Positions 25,501-36,651 of a DNA stretch of 64,000 nt are shown here, piece by piece. The position numbers were made by a program, and so were the translations under genes. Position 1 is the stretch's first letter. Each line of letters opens with the position of its first letter. This DNA is from Parapristionchus giblindavisi (taxonomy: Eukaryota; Nematoda; Chromadorea; Rhabditida; Diplogasteridae). The notes beneath the pieces are model-generated. The model was given only the letters and a program-made list of their open reading frames with translations. It ran no database searches and was not told the origin of the DNA. The DNA lies in NCBI GenBank assembly GCA_943737045.1, contig CALSFV010000344.1:1-64000 (forward strand), given 5' to 3'.

Positions 25501-28500
25501 GTGTCTGAACTATTTTATCACATAAAGTTTGGAATCTAAAAAAAATAAATAGCTTGATAAAATAAATAATAATGCAAATTACAGTATGACACGATTAGGG
25601 CTGCTATGCAGTGTGGCGAATCGTGATAAACTTTTTTCCCTTATTTTTGCGTGTTTTCGAACGTTTTTCATTGTTCATTTCATTTATACCGACTTTAATT
25701 TTGTATTGTGCGCATGTCTGTTTGCGTTTGATAGTGGAGAGGGCATGCTGCGCACTTCTGGTTGAGTTTTTTTAACGAAAACGCGTTACCCTGACGAAAA
25801 GGGTTATCTTTCTGATTGGTTGTTGTGCGTATGCGCACAATACAAAATTAAAGTCGGAATAAATGAAATAAACAAAGAAATACGTTTAAAAACACGCAAA
25901 AATAAGGGGGAAAAGTTTATAACGATTCGCCACGCTGCATAGCAGCCCTAATCGTGTCATACTGTAATTTGCAATATTATTTATTTTATCAAGCTATTTA
26001 TTTTTTTAAATTCCAAACTTTATGTGATAAAATAGTTCAGACACAGAGTAATACAACAAAAATAACTTCGACACCTGATCTTCAATATTCACAGAGTAAT
26101 AATTCGATGAGACATAAGGAGTCACCCGGGGTCACCCCGCGTACCGCATTTTAACTGGGGGAATCTGCTGTACTGTAGTTCTTATTGTTGTTGTTGAAAA
26201 TGAAATTTGACTTTGAAAATGCCTGTTGAAAAGCACTGAAAAAATACAGCAAAAGAAGTTGTAGTAGGGGGGATTCGAACCCACGACATTCCAAAGGCTA
26301 ATCCGGCACTCTAACCACTTACTGTGTTCTCTGAGTGTTTGACACTATTCCACGGAGCTCGCGCCCAAATTTCCATCACATTTTCATAATCGATTTTCGG
26401 TACCAAGGAAGCAAATATCCAAACAATACAAATCAGTTCTGTGACCACCTGGGGGGTACTAGTCGACCTATGTCAACGAATTTTGCACTGAAGGTCCCCG
26501 TCATTCTCGGTTCCCTTGTTAGTATTTTTTATTGCATAGTCTCATTATATTTTAAATGTAATTATCTTTATGCATCTATTTCTTCATTATTATTCATTAT
26601 TAGTCATAATGATTGGATTAACACTATTCCATTCTTATAATATTCATTCAATTATTCCACCCCCAACCACTTTCTTCTCATTTTCTTTACTCTTGTGTGA
26701 AAAAGGAAGCATAAGCTAATGGTTGGATATCATGGTGTGTATCGTTTTCTGTAATTTGAGAATCATCGCCTGCGATAGACCGCAAGAGAATCGTTATATA
26801 GAAGGGAAAGTTGGAAATGGAATGGAGGGAAAGATTTGCAAGAATCTTCTCGTTAGTTACTTTGGGATTCACTAAATTGAGTTCACGTGTAAGGGAGAAA
26901 AAGAGAAATTGGTCTCGACAAGAAAAAGACAAAGTACTCAAGACAATTGAAAACTATCTCTTACGTATTCTCATCCAATCTTTCTACATACATCAAGATC
27001 AAACCATTCTCACTACGTGACTATTACTACTTTATTTTTTAATCCATCAACCAGACAAATATTTGGACTATTATGTTACTCATAATGACACTACATCATG
27101 TGCTCTATTTGAACTACCGTACTCTACCTTTGCATCATCTTCCATTGTTGTCTGACAGAGAGATCGTGATCTCCTTCTATCTTTCCCTGATCCAGGAACA
27201 AGAAGAGATGAAGAAGATGAAGGAGTTGATGTAGGAGGAGTACCGACTAGAGGAGAACGTGTTGTACACGAACCACGACGAATATCCTACAAAGATCAAA
27301 GATCAAACTACAAGAGCTAGGGGTGTTGAATGAGAAGGAAAGAAGAAGGAAGAGAAGGTAATAGGAGTGAGAAAAGGGAGGGGTCATAATGGATCTATCT
27401 ATTCATGGAAATGAGAGACGTTAAAGGGAACGACTATCGGATATATCTACTATCATATTATATCATTCCTACCGTATATCCAGAATCACTAAGGAATTAG
27501 GGATTACGGTACATACACAACTAGAGGGATACGGTAGTCTGTGAAATGCAAAAGTGTAGGCGTTACCGTAACCAAAGAAACGACAATTTGGAAAGGAACA
27601 GAAATAGGTTCCGAAAACGTTCGGTGGAAACGAAATAAGGGAAGGTTTGTTAGAAAGAAGAGGAGGCAGTCATCCCTTTCTATGTTGAGATTCAATGGAA
27701 AAGAAGACGAATGTAGTTATCTATTGGAACAATACTTACTATAGAAAAAGGGTCGAAAAGGAAAGGGAGAGGGTTGAGAAAGGGAGAGGAAGATCTAGAA
27801 GGAGAGGGAGAGGGTCTAAAGGGAGAAGGGGAGATTCAGAGAGAGAAAGAGAGATAGATTCTATGGAATGAAAGAGGTAGAGGGTCAAGAAGGAGAGGGA
27901 AACAGTCGGGCCCATGTATTTTTAAAAATAGAGATGGGTTAATCGAGATATAAATACGTCAATGTATTCCCTTCTTTTCCTTTTCTCATTTCATGTTTCA
28001 ATTCTTTCAAATATCTTCTTAATGTTGGTAAATTTTAATTGATAGCCAACAATAGTCTTTACACATTTCATTATATTGTATTAAAAATTGTTATAAATAT
28101 AATTTTAAATATGGAGCATAAGAATAATAAGTGAAACCTTCATATCAGGTGATGAAGCTATTGATCGTAATAGAGATAACGTTCTTCCTTTTGATTGATC
28201 TCCTCGATCGATTGAATCTCTTTTGATTACTGTAGATTGACTAGATTGACTACTAGTCAATGCAGTTGCTACACGCTTCTCTGATCCTTGTTGAGCACTG
28301 CAAATACAATTGTCTTAAAATATCCGTTACAAACGAAAATAGAACTTGACAGTCTAAAATAATTTGAGAGAATGTTCCATAGCGAGATGTCATTTTCATA
28401 TCGGTCGAAATAGAAAAATGATGTTAGTGTAGGATGGAAGATTGAGAATAAGATAGGATTTAGACGGATACTAAGAATGATAAAAGGAGAATCAAGATCC

Positions 28501-29938
28501 TCATTGAATCAATTTCGAAAGAAGTCCGGAAAGTACATTTGATCCCAATCAGGACCATACTATAAATGTCTATAGATGAATAATGAAGATAGGAAGAAAT
28601 GTAACCAATCATGATATCTCTCTATTTTTCATTCATAAACGATATCAATTTCCTACATTTTCCTTTTTTTTAATCAAACTAATATTTTATTTCTACGACA
28701 ATGACATACTAGAATAATCATTTCGTGGACCATCTTCTACAGTCTTTCGTAGATTCTAATTTAGACCACATCTTATTCATATATTTTCATACTCAAATAT
28801 GTACTAATATGTGTACAATAAGGATCTCTCATAAGATCTCATATTTATTCATGGACTATTTTCAGACCAAAGAATCGAAGAAAAAAAGTTCAATTAATGT
28901 AATCATTCGGTGTTCAATTAGAAAGATTGAGGAAGTTTCTAATGAAATATCGTTTGTTTGCAATGGAGAAGACAATTAATCTTTTGAAGAGAAACAATGA
29001 ACCTATTCATTTAAAATAGTTCATGGGCAATTTTTGAGATATAGTTTGGATTTATATTTGGTTATTCAAAAATTCTATCAGAATATGGTGAAAAAACTTT
29101 AGGTTTATATGCTATCGTATTTCAGGTTTTATCTTACACAAAAATGAGTTAAATGATTACGTTAAGAGAAATTTGTATTCTTTAGTCATTGTTTGTGCAT
29201 AATTTTATCATCTAGGGATTTATCTCCAATTTTTAACCAATTTAATGACATTTTTCGTTTTTTTTCTGTCAATTTGCTTACGACAGTGTCTCTCTGTAGT
29301 CTAATCAACAAAAGTTCGAGTTTATGTTTTCTATTTAAATTGCGAAAATGTCATGAATTAATCATAGAAAGAGAAATTATTGATGAGAAGAAGTTCGACT
29401 ATTTGATCAGGATGGAAAAAAAGATCTTTTCAAATCAGGGAACATGATATATAAAGATATACATACAAGATGTTGATTTTACGCAATGAAAAGTTTTAAA
29501 TTACATAATGATAAAATATTCTCATCTATGGTACATTATATAATGTAATAAAGAATCATTTGAATAGATAAATAATATAATTGTAAACTACCTTGCAAAT
29601 CTGTTCGCAGATGAAACTCTTCTTGCTTTCTTCTTGTATATCGGAGCTACTACGACGTCACTGGAATATATTATTTAGTAAATTGAAAAAATTCTTTATT
29701 TTAGGAATCTTAGTTCAAACTTACAACATGGTAGAGGATAGGAAGAATATAGGGAGAAGAATGAAATAAGAGAAGAAGGAAGAAGAAGGAGGGAGAAGAA
29801 GGAAAGAGATACATACTCATTAGATGATGTTGTGACTTGTGAGGGAGGGGAGAGGGCGATGAAATAAGGAGAGGGAGAGGATCTAACCAGAGAGGGAGAG
29901 GGAGACCAATTTTCCGGGTTACGTCGAGATTTTCGCAT
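22567..29938 (-). CDS. Globin-domain protein with long Ser/Arg-rich N-terminal extension
   Basis: Eleven exons join in phase: 29938-29817, 29660-29592, 28297-28138, 27286-27128, 23770-23667, 23622-23535, 23482-23411, 23254-23176, 23130-23073, 22989-22914 and 22689-22567. They total 1110 nt, or 369 residues plus stop. The start lies 2 nt after an acceptor-like GAATGAACAG. Residues 1-170 are low-complexity, Ser/Arg/Lys-rich and probably disordered. Residues about 190-340 resemble nematode globin-like domains: helix-A-like RLRIQQCYKSAKPSMGELI, then PDFRAFLYNL, then ITDAVENIERSEK, then RYGEYF, and finally CETLLAWSQLFAAIFSSVRD followed by GYYQR. The usual proximal (F8) histidine appears to be Phe270 in YGEYF by my alignment, so heme binding is uncertain. 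A 2-kb foldback transposon occupies the intron between exons 4 and 5. Confidence 0.75.
22996..23067. repeat. AAAGATC heptamer tandem cluster
   Basis: Several direct, slightly degenerate copies of AAAGATC lie in a globin intron. Similar clusters occur at about 22480-22568, 23496-23524, 27290-27306, 33508-33528, 33640-33657, 43077-43110 and 52050-52068. Confidence 0.75.
24650..24716 (+). pseudogene. tRNA-like sequence, left arm
   Basis: An A-box-like TAAGTGGTTAGAGTGCCGG is followed about 40 bp later by a B-box GGTTCGAATCC. The layout matches an internal RNA polymerase III promoter of a tRNA. The acceptor and anticodon stems pair poorly, so I regard it as tRNA-derived and probably not a functional tRNA. 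Confidence 0.6.
24801..25366. repeat. GC-rich inverted-duplicate insertion inside the foldback arm
   Basis: AAATCAACAACGATGGAGAA at the left edge and its inverse at the right edge form arms of about 120 bp. The segment is visibly more GC-rich than anything nearby. It contains an open frame 24813-25013 (plus) that starts MEKYPEAVEAERLLASG and is Ala/Glu/Arg-rich, apparently alpha-helical. It may be a captured gene fragment. An opposite-strand frame across the same DNA is a shadow. Confidence 0.6.
26259..26325 (-). pseudogene. tRNA-like sequence, right arm
   Basis: Inverse copy of the 24650-24716 block with the same A and B boxes. It lies 193 bp from the right end of the element, mirroring the left arm exactly. 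Confidence 0.6.
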
Positions 29939-31240
29939 TGCTGTTCATTCCAAAAGCAATATTAATATTCATAAACATTTGTGTGCAGGACTGTCATCTT
30001 TTAAATTTATAGTGTCACAAAAGATTCTTTTTATTGCAAAGAACGCATTTGAAAAAGAGGAACTTAGAAAAAGAAAACAGTTATGTTCGAAATAGAGAAG
30101 TGATGAGAAATGTAGTAAAATACATTAATGATTGTATTTGATTATATTTACAGAACAATAATATTCTTCAATGTTCTTTGGTACAGAAAATGAAATATGT
30201 TCAACTACGAATAACATAATCTAAAATGTACGGACTATATGAAGAACCACTGAGCGAAATATCTCTGTTTTGTGTAAAACACGAAATTGGACATTTTGAA
30301 CGGATTCTTTAGTAATTTGGTTATAGTTAAAATAGTGTCGTATATTGAATCTGCTGATTTTGGAGTTAATTAATTCCAAGAAAAGATCGACAAATACATA
30401 AACAAATATCAAAGCAAAGCATTACGATTTAAATATTTGGGAATATTTTTTTCAAAAGATATTTTTTTATTTCCAAGAAGATGGAAGTGGATGGTGAATG
30501 AACTCTTTTTAATCCATCATATCCATTCAAATATAATCATATCCATTTCAAAGATTCTCTCTCTTTTGGACAATTGAATCAAGATATTTGAAGTGATTCA
30601 ACGGATACAGAGGATATCATAAATAATATTATAAACATAGATAAAAAGAATAAGAAAGATGAACAATTAAAAACTTTAAAAGAATATATTAATCGTCTCG
30701 CTTTCATTTTCCTTTTAATTTTAAACACATATAGCTTTTTTTTAAAGTTAGGAGAATAATATTGACTTGAACGATGTTTCTTGATGGAATACCACATATT
30801 TCATAGTTTCCCATCTGGAAACATTCCATGAAAATATTAACATAAGAGAATAGAGAAATTGAGTATGAAGAATTAGAGAAACAATTGAAACAAAAAAGTA
30901 AAGAAAAGAAAGAAGGAAATGTCTTCCAACATAAAATGACTATGGTTATCAAAACATTTCAAAGTAGTGACAGATAAAAAATGCACAACAACAGCAATTT
31001 TTCTTAGGAAAATATTTGCAGTGATTAAGAGAGGAAAAGAAGAATGAAAGGAATAGTGATTTATCTCTGTAGAGACAGTTCTTTTATTTTGAGTTAAAAC
31101 GCAAAAAGCAAAAAATTCGACCAAATTAGACATGTAAAGAGAAGAAAAAGAGAAGGAAACCGACAAAACGAGAAGGGAAGAAGGGAGGTGACATGTTGAT
31201 TGAACCATGAGACATCAAGGCTATTCTGAATCTAGATGGA
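29939..31240. other. Intergenic, upstream of globin gene
   Basis: AT-rich. The few open frames are Ser/Phe-rich and not supported by splice sites or family resemblance. The first bases upstream of the globin start contain GAATGAACAG, a likely trans-splice acceptor. Confidence 0.5.
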
Positions 31241-31244
31241 ACAG

Positions 31245-31720
31245 TAGACAGAGGGAGAGGGAGAGGGAGAGGGAGAGGAAGAGGGAGGGGGAGAGGGAGA
31301 GGGAGGGGGAGGGGGAGAGGGAGAGGGAGAGGGAGAGGGAGAGGGAGAGGGAGAGGGAGAGGGAGAGGGAGAGGGAGAGGGAGAGGGAGAGGGAGAGGGA
31401 GAGGGAGAGGGAGAGGGAGAGGGAGAGGGAGAGGGAGAGGGAGAGGGAGAGGGAGAGGGAGAGGGAGAGGGAGAGGGAGAGGGAGAGGGAGAGAGAGAGG
31501 GAGAGGGAGAGGGAGAGGGAGAGGGAGAGGGAGAGGGAGAGAGAGAGGGAGAGGGAGAGGGAGAGGGAGAGGGAGAGGGAGAGGGAGAGGGAGAGGGAGA
31601 GGGAGAGGGAGAGGGAGAGAGAGAGGGAGAGGGAGAGGGAGAGGGAGAGGGAGAGAGAGAGGGAGAGGGAGAGGGAGAGGGAGAGAGGGAGAGAGAGAGG
31701 GAGACTGCGAGGATATAGAG
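31245..31720. repeat. (GGGAGA)n microsatellite, about 475 bp
   Basis: Almost uninterrupted GGGAGA hexamers with occasional GAGAGAGA slippage. All-purine on the plus strand, capable of triplex (H-DNA) formation. It generates Arg-Glu and Pro-Leu open frames of about 200 residues that are not genes. Confidence 0.95.
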
Positions 31721-31895
31721 AGGGAGAGGAGATAGAGGGAGAGAAAGAGAGGGAGAGGGATCTTCACTTAACAGAGAGTAACGGTAAATTAAATAAATGG
31801 TAAGAGAGAAATGGAGAATGTTATAGAGATTGAAGAAGAAAGTGATTGAGATGATTCAATGTGAGGAAGTTTTGACGATTGAAGAAAGAACAAAA

Positions 31896-32083
31896 AGGAG
31901 AGGGAGAGGGAGAGGGAGGGAGAGGGAGAGGGAGAGGGAGAGGGAGAGGGAGAGGGAGAGGGAGAGGGAGAGGGAGAGGGAGAGGGAGAGGGAGAGGGAG
32001 AGGGAGAGGGAGAGGGAGAGGGAGAGGGAGAGGGAGAGAAGGAGAGGGAGAGGGAGAGAAGGAGAGGGAGAGGGAGAGAGAAA
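31896..32083. repeat. (GGGAGA)n microsatellite, about 190 bp
   Basis: Second array of the same hexamer about 180 bp beyond the first. It again produces only repeat-derived open frames on both strands. Confidence 0.95.
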
Positions 32084-32940
32084 CTAGACTCATTGAAGAA
32101 CATGTAGACCCCTTCATGAGAATGAACAATTCGATTACCTTCGTCCTTCTAAGTATAAAGACAACCACGTGGAGAAACACCTCTATCATACTTTCCTCTG
32201 TAACCCTCATAAAGTTATTATTACATATGATTTCTAGCGATATTTCGATATTTAATATGTTTCTATGTCATAATCATCTCCAATATCTCTTGAATAACAA
32301 ATAATAAACTTCTCAATTTTCAATTTAAAGACCTTTATCAAGCACAAAACCATTGGGGGAAGGAATGGTTGCCACTAAAGGACTGATTTGTCTGGGCGTG
32401 CTGAGGTCATATACAAGGGGTACTTCTATCTTGAATAATTCTTCGTTTATCTTCTTCTGATCAGCTATTGAAGACGTTCTTCAGAATCAAAGCCGCTACA
32501 CTTGATCCTTTTCGAATAGTGAATCATGAAACAGAATTCAGAAAGAAAGATAGATAGAGAAAACCCACGAAGTCCTCGCTCAATACTTCGTCAGCAATTG
32601 CTTGATGGAAGGCATACAACTCCTGACTTGCCTATGGTCTTCTAGGAGGGGATCCTTTTACGTTGTTGATGTTAATTCGGTGAGAGAAGAACAGACGAAC
32701 GAGAGATGGACCGCTCACAACCGAGACAAACGCAAAGAATGTAAACTTCTATTTGATATCAATCATATTCGGATTTTACTCTTTGAACTATCATTTCATA
32801 TCTCTTTTACACATAACAATTATATAATATAAATATATCTAATATATTATTTTGCAGTCTCCCATATAAGCATTTTTATTCCTCTGACCATTCTCGTGTC
32901 ACAACGTCACATTACATCCATCTCATCTTTCTTATCCCAG

Positions 32941-33010
32941 GCGACATTTACTAATCGAAGTACACCATGCACCCACACCACGACACGATCTGATCGCCTT
33001 CATAGATAAT
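32941..33010 (+). CDS. Possible single internal exon, product unknown
   Basis: A 70-nt block runs between a CTTATCCCAG acceptor and a GTACGT donor. In one frame it reads RHLLIEVHHAPTPRHDLIAF followed by IDN, which looks like real protein rather than repeat. Nearby candidates (an NPRSPRSILRQQLLDG frame at about 32558-32605 and TPVVYWYQDLYEVTW at about 33053-33097) may belong to the same gene, but I could not connect them in phase. No family recognised. Confidence 0.3.
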
Positions 33011-33127
33011 GTACGTTTTAGGAATAATTGGGAGATGACAGAAAGACAGACACTCCCGTTGTGTATTGGTACCAGGATCTGTATGAAGTCACATGGACAT
33101 CCCTTTTTCTTTCATGATTTGATGAAA

Positions 33128-33214
33128 GCGAGAAGGAGAGGGAGAAGGAGAGGGAGAAGGAGAGGGAGAGGGAGAGGGAGAGGGAGAAGGAGAGGGAGAA
33201 GGAGAGGGAGAGGA
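33128..33214. repeat. (GGGAGA/GGGAGAAGGAGA)n microsatellite
   Basis: A third, shorter and less regular purine array. It yields spurious Arg-rich (plus) and Ser/Leu-rich (minus) frames. Confidence 0.9.
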
Positions 33215-33530
33215 GTCTGTTGGTCGCAACAAAAGAATATCTTGAATCAGAGAAAGAGATGTCCATCTTTTCAGTTGTATTAGTCTTCTAATGAAATATT
33301 CACTAACTATATCTTATTCTTTCTCTTTTTTCTACTACAAACTTAATCGGGAAATGACATTTCTCTTCCTTTGACTGTCTATTCCAATACCCAAATGATT
33401 ATTATTTCTTCAGTAACAGAATTAGCCAAAGTAGAAGTGGAAAGGCTGCTTACAGTACATATCTTATAATAGGGAACAAAATAAGATCAAAACATCAGAA
33501 AACAAAAAGATCAAAGATCAAAGACCAAAC

Positions 33531-33625
33531 CTCTTAGCCGTATAAATCTCCAAAGCTTTCTCTTTTGTCTTCACATGTCGATTTTTGTTGAATCTTCGTA
33601 TGAGAGTTGAGCCTTCGTTACCCAT
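33531..33625 (-). CDS. Possible first exon of an N-myristoylated protein
   Basis: Reading on the minus strand from the ATG at 33625, the exon encodes MGNEGSTLIRRFNKNRHVKT and then KEKALEIYTAKR, ending at a GTTTGG donor. The start MGNEGS fits the N-myristoylation consensus (Gly2, Ser6). The remaining exons, which would lie toward lower coordinates, were not identified, so this is a tentative partial gene. Confidence 0.3.
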
Positions 33626-34355
33626 TTTATAGTCAAAAGATCGAAGATCAAAGATCAAGAAGAGAAAACAGCTTGGTATAGACGATTTGATCAGTGTTTC
33701 TGAAAATATGAAAGGTTTGATAATATAGGGAATGTAAAGGAAAATAATCGAAGACGAAGGTTAGAATAATATTGAAAATAATATTATGATGAATCTTAGA
33801 AAAGACAAGGAGGATGAAAACATTGACATCATTGAATTGAATTGAACGAATTATGATAACGAGAAAAGAGGAAGGTTCTTTTTTTTCTGTTTTTCAGCAA
33901 ATTTCCGTGATCTTCAACTCAAAATAATGGATTGTTATCGTCGACCAAAGGAATGAAATAAAATTAGTCGAAGAAATATCAATGGTACTTGATTTAAATC
34001 CAAATCTGATATAATACACGAACAATAAGTAAGCTTGTAAATGAAAAGAAGAAGACTGGAGGGAAAAACGAGATTATAGACAGAAAGGGAGAGGTACAAA
34101 CATGTGAGTTTACAACTTCGTAAAAAAGAATGAGCTCATTGAATATGATTATGATGATAACCATTGCTGATTGGATGAGGATAAAGAATGTTCATAGAGA
34201 GGAATCAATGGAATATAAGTGGAATGAAATATTAGAGAATGAGATTGGTTTTATATAACAGAAGAAGAAGAAATTGAGAAAGAGACTCCATTTCTAGTCT
34301 TCTGACACTGATACAGGAAACTAGTCAAGTTTATTCTATTCAACAAAATCACCAT

Positions 34356-36292
34356 TTGAATCTCTCCCTCTTGGATCTCTCCCTCTCCCTCTTGAATCTC
34401 TCCATCTCCCTCTCACCCTCTCTCCCTCTCCTTCTCGGACTTCTTCAAAAAGGAGAGGGAGAAGATCTTCAAAATAAGACAACAACTAAACGCCGTGTAA
34501 GAGATTTACTTGAACGACAAAGAAAAGAGAATCAGAGAAGAAAAAGGGCAACATCTATACTACTTTCAATTGATTCTTGGTAAATGAAGTTGAAAACATC
34601 GAACTCGATTATCAACTCCATGAAAACAAAAGAAATTTCTCGAATTCGAAATTTTGAAATACCGTAATGCTTCGTTGCATTACACTCGACACGTGAACGC
34701 GCGTTGCATTTCCCTTTCGTACGAATTCATTCATTATTGATCGGTGGTTACGGTCTTACAGTATCCCCATCGACACTCAGTCAGGGTTTCAACTTGAAAA
34801 AACTAATATACTCCAGAATTTACACCGATGCACGTGTAGCGAAAACGCTCGCTCTTATCCGAGTAAGGAGGGGTCCAGAATAAGTACAGGAAAAAGTGCA
34901 AACACTTTCCAGACATCCCTAATAGTTCACCCTGACAGACTCCTGGGAATTTATAATAAATCCATTCGGTTTGGGATCCTATCATGAATTATATCTATGT
35001 ATAGGTGAAAATTCTCAGATTGGTATTGGGCTGTATCCGATTTCAAGACTTTATATAAAGTTTGTCCCACTTGGACTTTTCTTTTTTTTAAGGGAAGTAC
35101 CAAAATCCACGGAAGAGATTCTGAAATCGACAAATATGGAAATGCACTGTAGGTGAGGGATGCCACCCAAGTAGTCTCAAAAGTTGCTGCCTTCCAGAGA
35201 CGGAAAATCGATAATTCGTTTGTACATTGCGCTATCGCAGGATAGACAAAAAGTGTATGCAACGTTTATTAGTTTCCCCCCCCTTGGCAAAAAATAGACT
35301 CGAACCAGTGGAGGGTCATGTACAAACAAATTAACAATTTTCCGGCTGTGGTAGGTCGACTCATTGCGGCATTTCCATATTTCGAATTTGAGAATTTTGT
35401 TTTTCGTTTTTCAAGTTTTTTTTTCAAATTTTGTATGACCTTCCTCAAAAAAGCGGAAGACCAACGGTTTTGTTATTCAACGGTACTTATGTATCGATCA
35501 CGCATTATGGTTCGTTATCCCCATGCGTTCGGTGCAGAGATTTGCCCTTATTGTGCGTATAAAATGTACTTGCATAAGAAAATGACAAACAGTGCTAACG
35601 AACGGAAGTCACAATCGAGAGGAGGTCGAGATGTAGCCTTCTACATCTCGCCCCGCCTCTCGATTGTCTCTCCGCTGCCTCTCTCTACCCCGGCTGACCT
35701 TCGCCGCGCGCTATGTGATATATAAAAGAGATCGGCATAGTTTCTGAACCATGCAAAACAAGAAAGTCTCTTGTGGGAGTGGTTGGCTACTCTCGTACCA
35801 AATAAACAAGTGTATTTTATACGCTCAATAAAGGGAACCGATGTCATACACTCTACATCTTTAATATAATTTGTGATTTAAGATATAAGATATCTACAAA
35901 AATAAGAAATAAATAACTAGTCTCTCTTTTTTCATTAGAAACCATATACAAATGTTTAATGAAGCAGACTACAAATTGAGACAACAATCATGCACAATTA
36001 TGTTAGTGAGAGTGAAGACAAATGGAAATATATAAAGATTTATTGGAAAAAAGTTTTGGAATAGAAAAAAATGAAACATTGACGAGAAAATGATAAGATC
36101 ATATAATATGAAATCTACTTATAGTTAGATCTGGCTAATCATTATCACTTTCCTAAATGAATTCTCCCTCAACTTCATTATAATATAGGATTACTGTAAG
36201 GTTGTCTGAAACTTATAAGAGTTCACTTGAACAATGATAACCATCTTTACACAATCTCTTATTTCTGAAACCTACTGAAATACAAAATAATC
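34356..36292. other. No confident gene; repeat-like DNA with two tentative frames
   Basis: A frame ending at 34583 has a bZIP-like basic stretch (TTKRRVRDLLERQRKENQRR) but begins in a TCTCCC repeat. A frame at 35318-35725 is mixed in composition and lies in sequence sharing a short block (ACAAGTGTATTTTATACG) with a motif near 18910, so it is probably repeat-derived. I would not call either a gene. Confidence 0.35.
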
Positions 36293-36651
36293 TTAAAGGT
36301 GGACTCCCGCGAATATTTTCGTGAACAAACTGTGAAGACAGAAAGTTAGCAAAATTTATTCTACGCACAGTACACTATTTACTTTATGCTAATTCAGCTT
36401 ATTGATCGCTAGAATCATGAATGAATCATGCTTGCAATCGCAGGCAAAGGCGCGCTTTTTGAAAATAAGAAAGTTCGGCAATAGGATTCGAACCCGCGAC
36501 CATGCGCTATGTAGTCAGAAGTCATACCACTGCGCTAAGGGATTGATGACTGGTCACTGTATCTTATTGCATATCAATTGACACTTGCATAAGCGAGATA
36601 CAAGAGATTTGCATGAACATTCGCGAGTCTCCACCTTTAAAATCATTAAAT
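36293..36651. mobile_element. TTAAAGGTGGA MITE, about 360 bp
   Basis: Terminal inverted repeats begin TTAAAGGTGGACTCCCGCGAAT at the left (first part shown by TTAAAGGTGGACTCCCGCGA); the right end is the inverse with small changes and finishes TTTAAA. These ends resemble the palindromic TTTAAAGGTGGA-type MITEs common in Caenorhabditis. The interior is not a palindrome and contains a tRNA-like sequence. Confidence 0.65.
36480..36545 (-). pseudogene. tRNA-like sequence within the MITE
   Basis: On the minus strand a canonical A box (TAGCGCAGTGG) is followed about 40 bp later by a perfect B box (GGTTCGAATCC). The anticodon stem is poorly paired, so a tRNA pseudogene is likelier than a working tRNA, although polymerase III transcription is plausible. 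Confidence 0.55.

Larger units (their letters stand above)
24457..26518. mobile_element. CAAGGGAA foldback element with tRNA-like arms, 2.06 kb, TSD TTA
   Basis: It begins CAAGGGAACCGAGAATG and ends with a near-exact inverse. TTA lies on both sides (24454-24456 and 26519-26521). The arms 24457-24800 and about 26170-26518 are near-perfect inverse copies. Each includes a tRNA-like block 193 bp from the end. A second pair of arms (about 25367-25620 and 25915-26175) continues the palindrome. The left arm is interrupted by a GC-rich inverted duplication at 24801-25366 that the right arm lacks. The element lies in a globin intron. No transposase was found; the superfamily is unresolved (PIF/Harbinger- or CACTA/CMC-like 3-bp target duplication). 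Confidence 0.88.

Noticed and set aside
24416..26640. Mirror-image frames beginning MFDTIPRSSRPNFHHIFI
   Set aside because: Inverse copies within the arms of the CAAGGGAA foldback; they also run through the element boundary.
31126..32304. Open frames of 100-213 residues rich in Arg-Glu, Pro-Leu or Ser-Pro
   Set aside because: They coincide with (GGGAGA)n arrays and have no unique coding sequence.
35318..35725. 135-residue frame with two Cys-x2-Cys-like residues
   Set aside because: No splice or start support, mixed composition, and it overlaps repeat-like sequence; left as non-coding.
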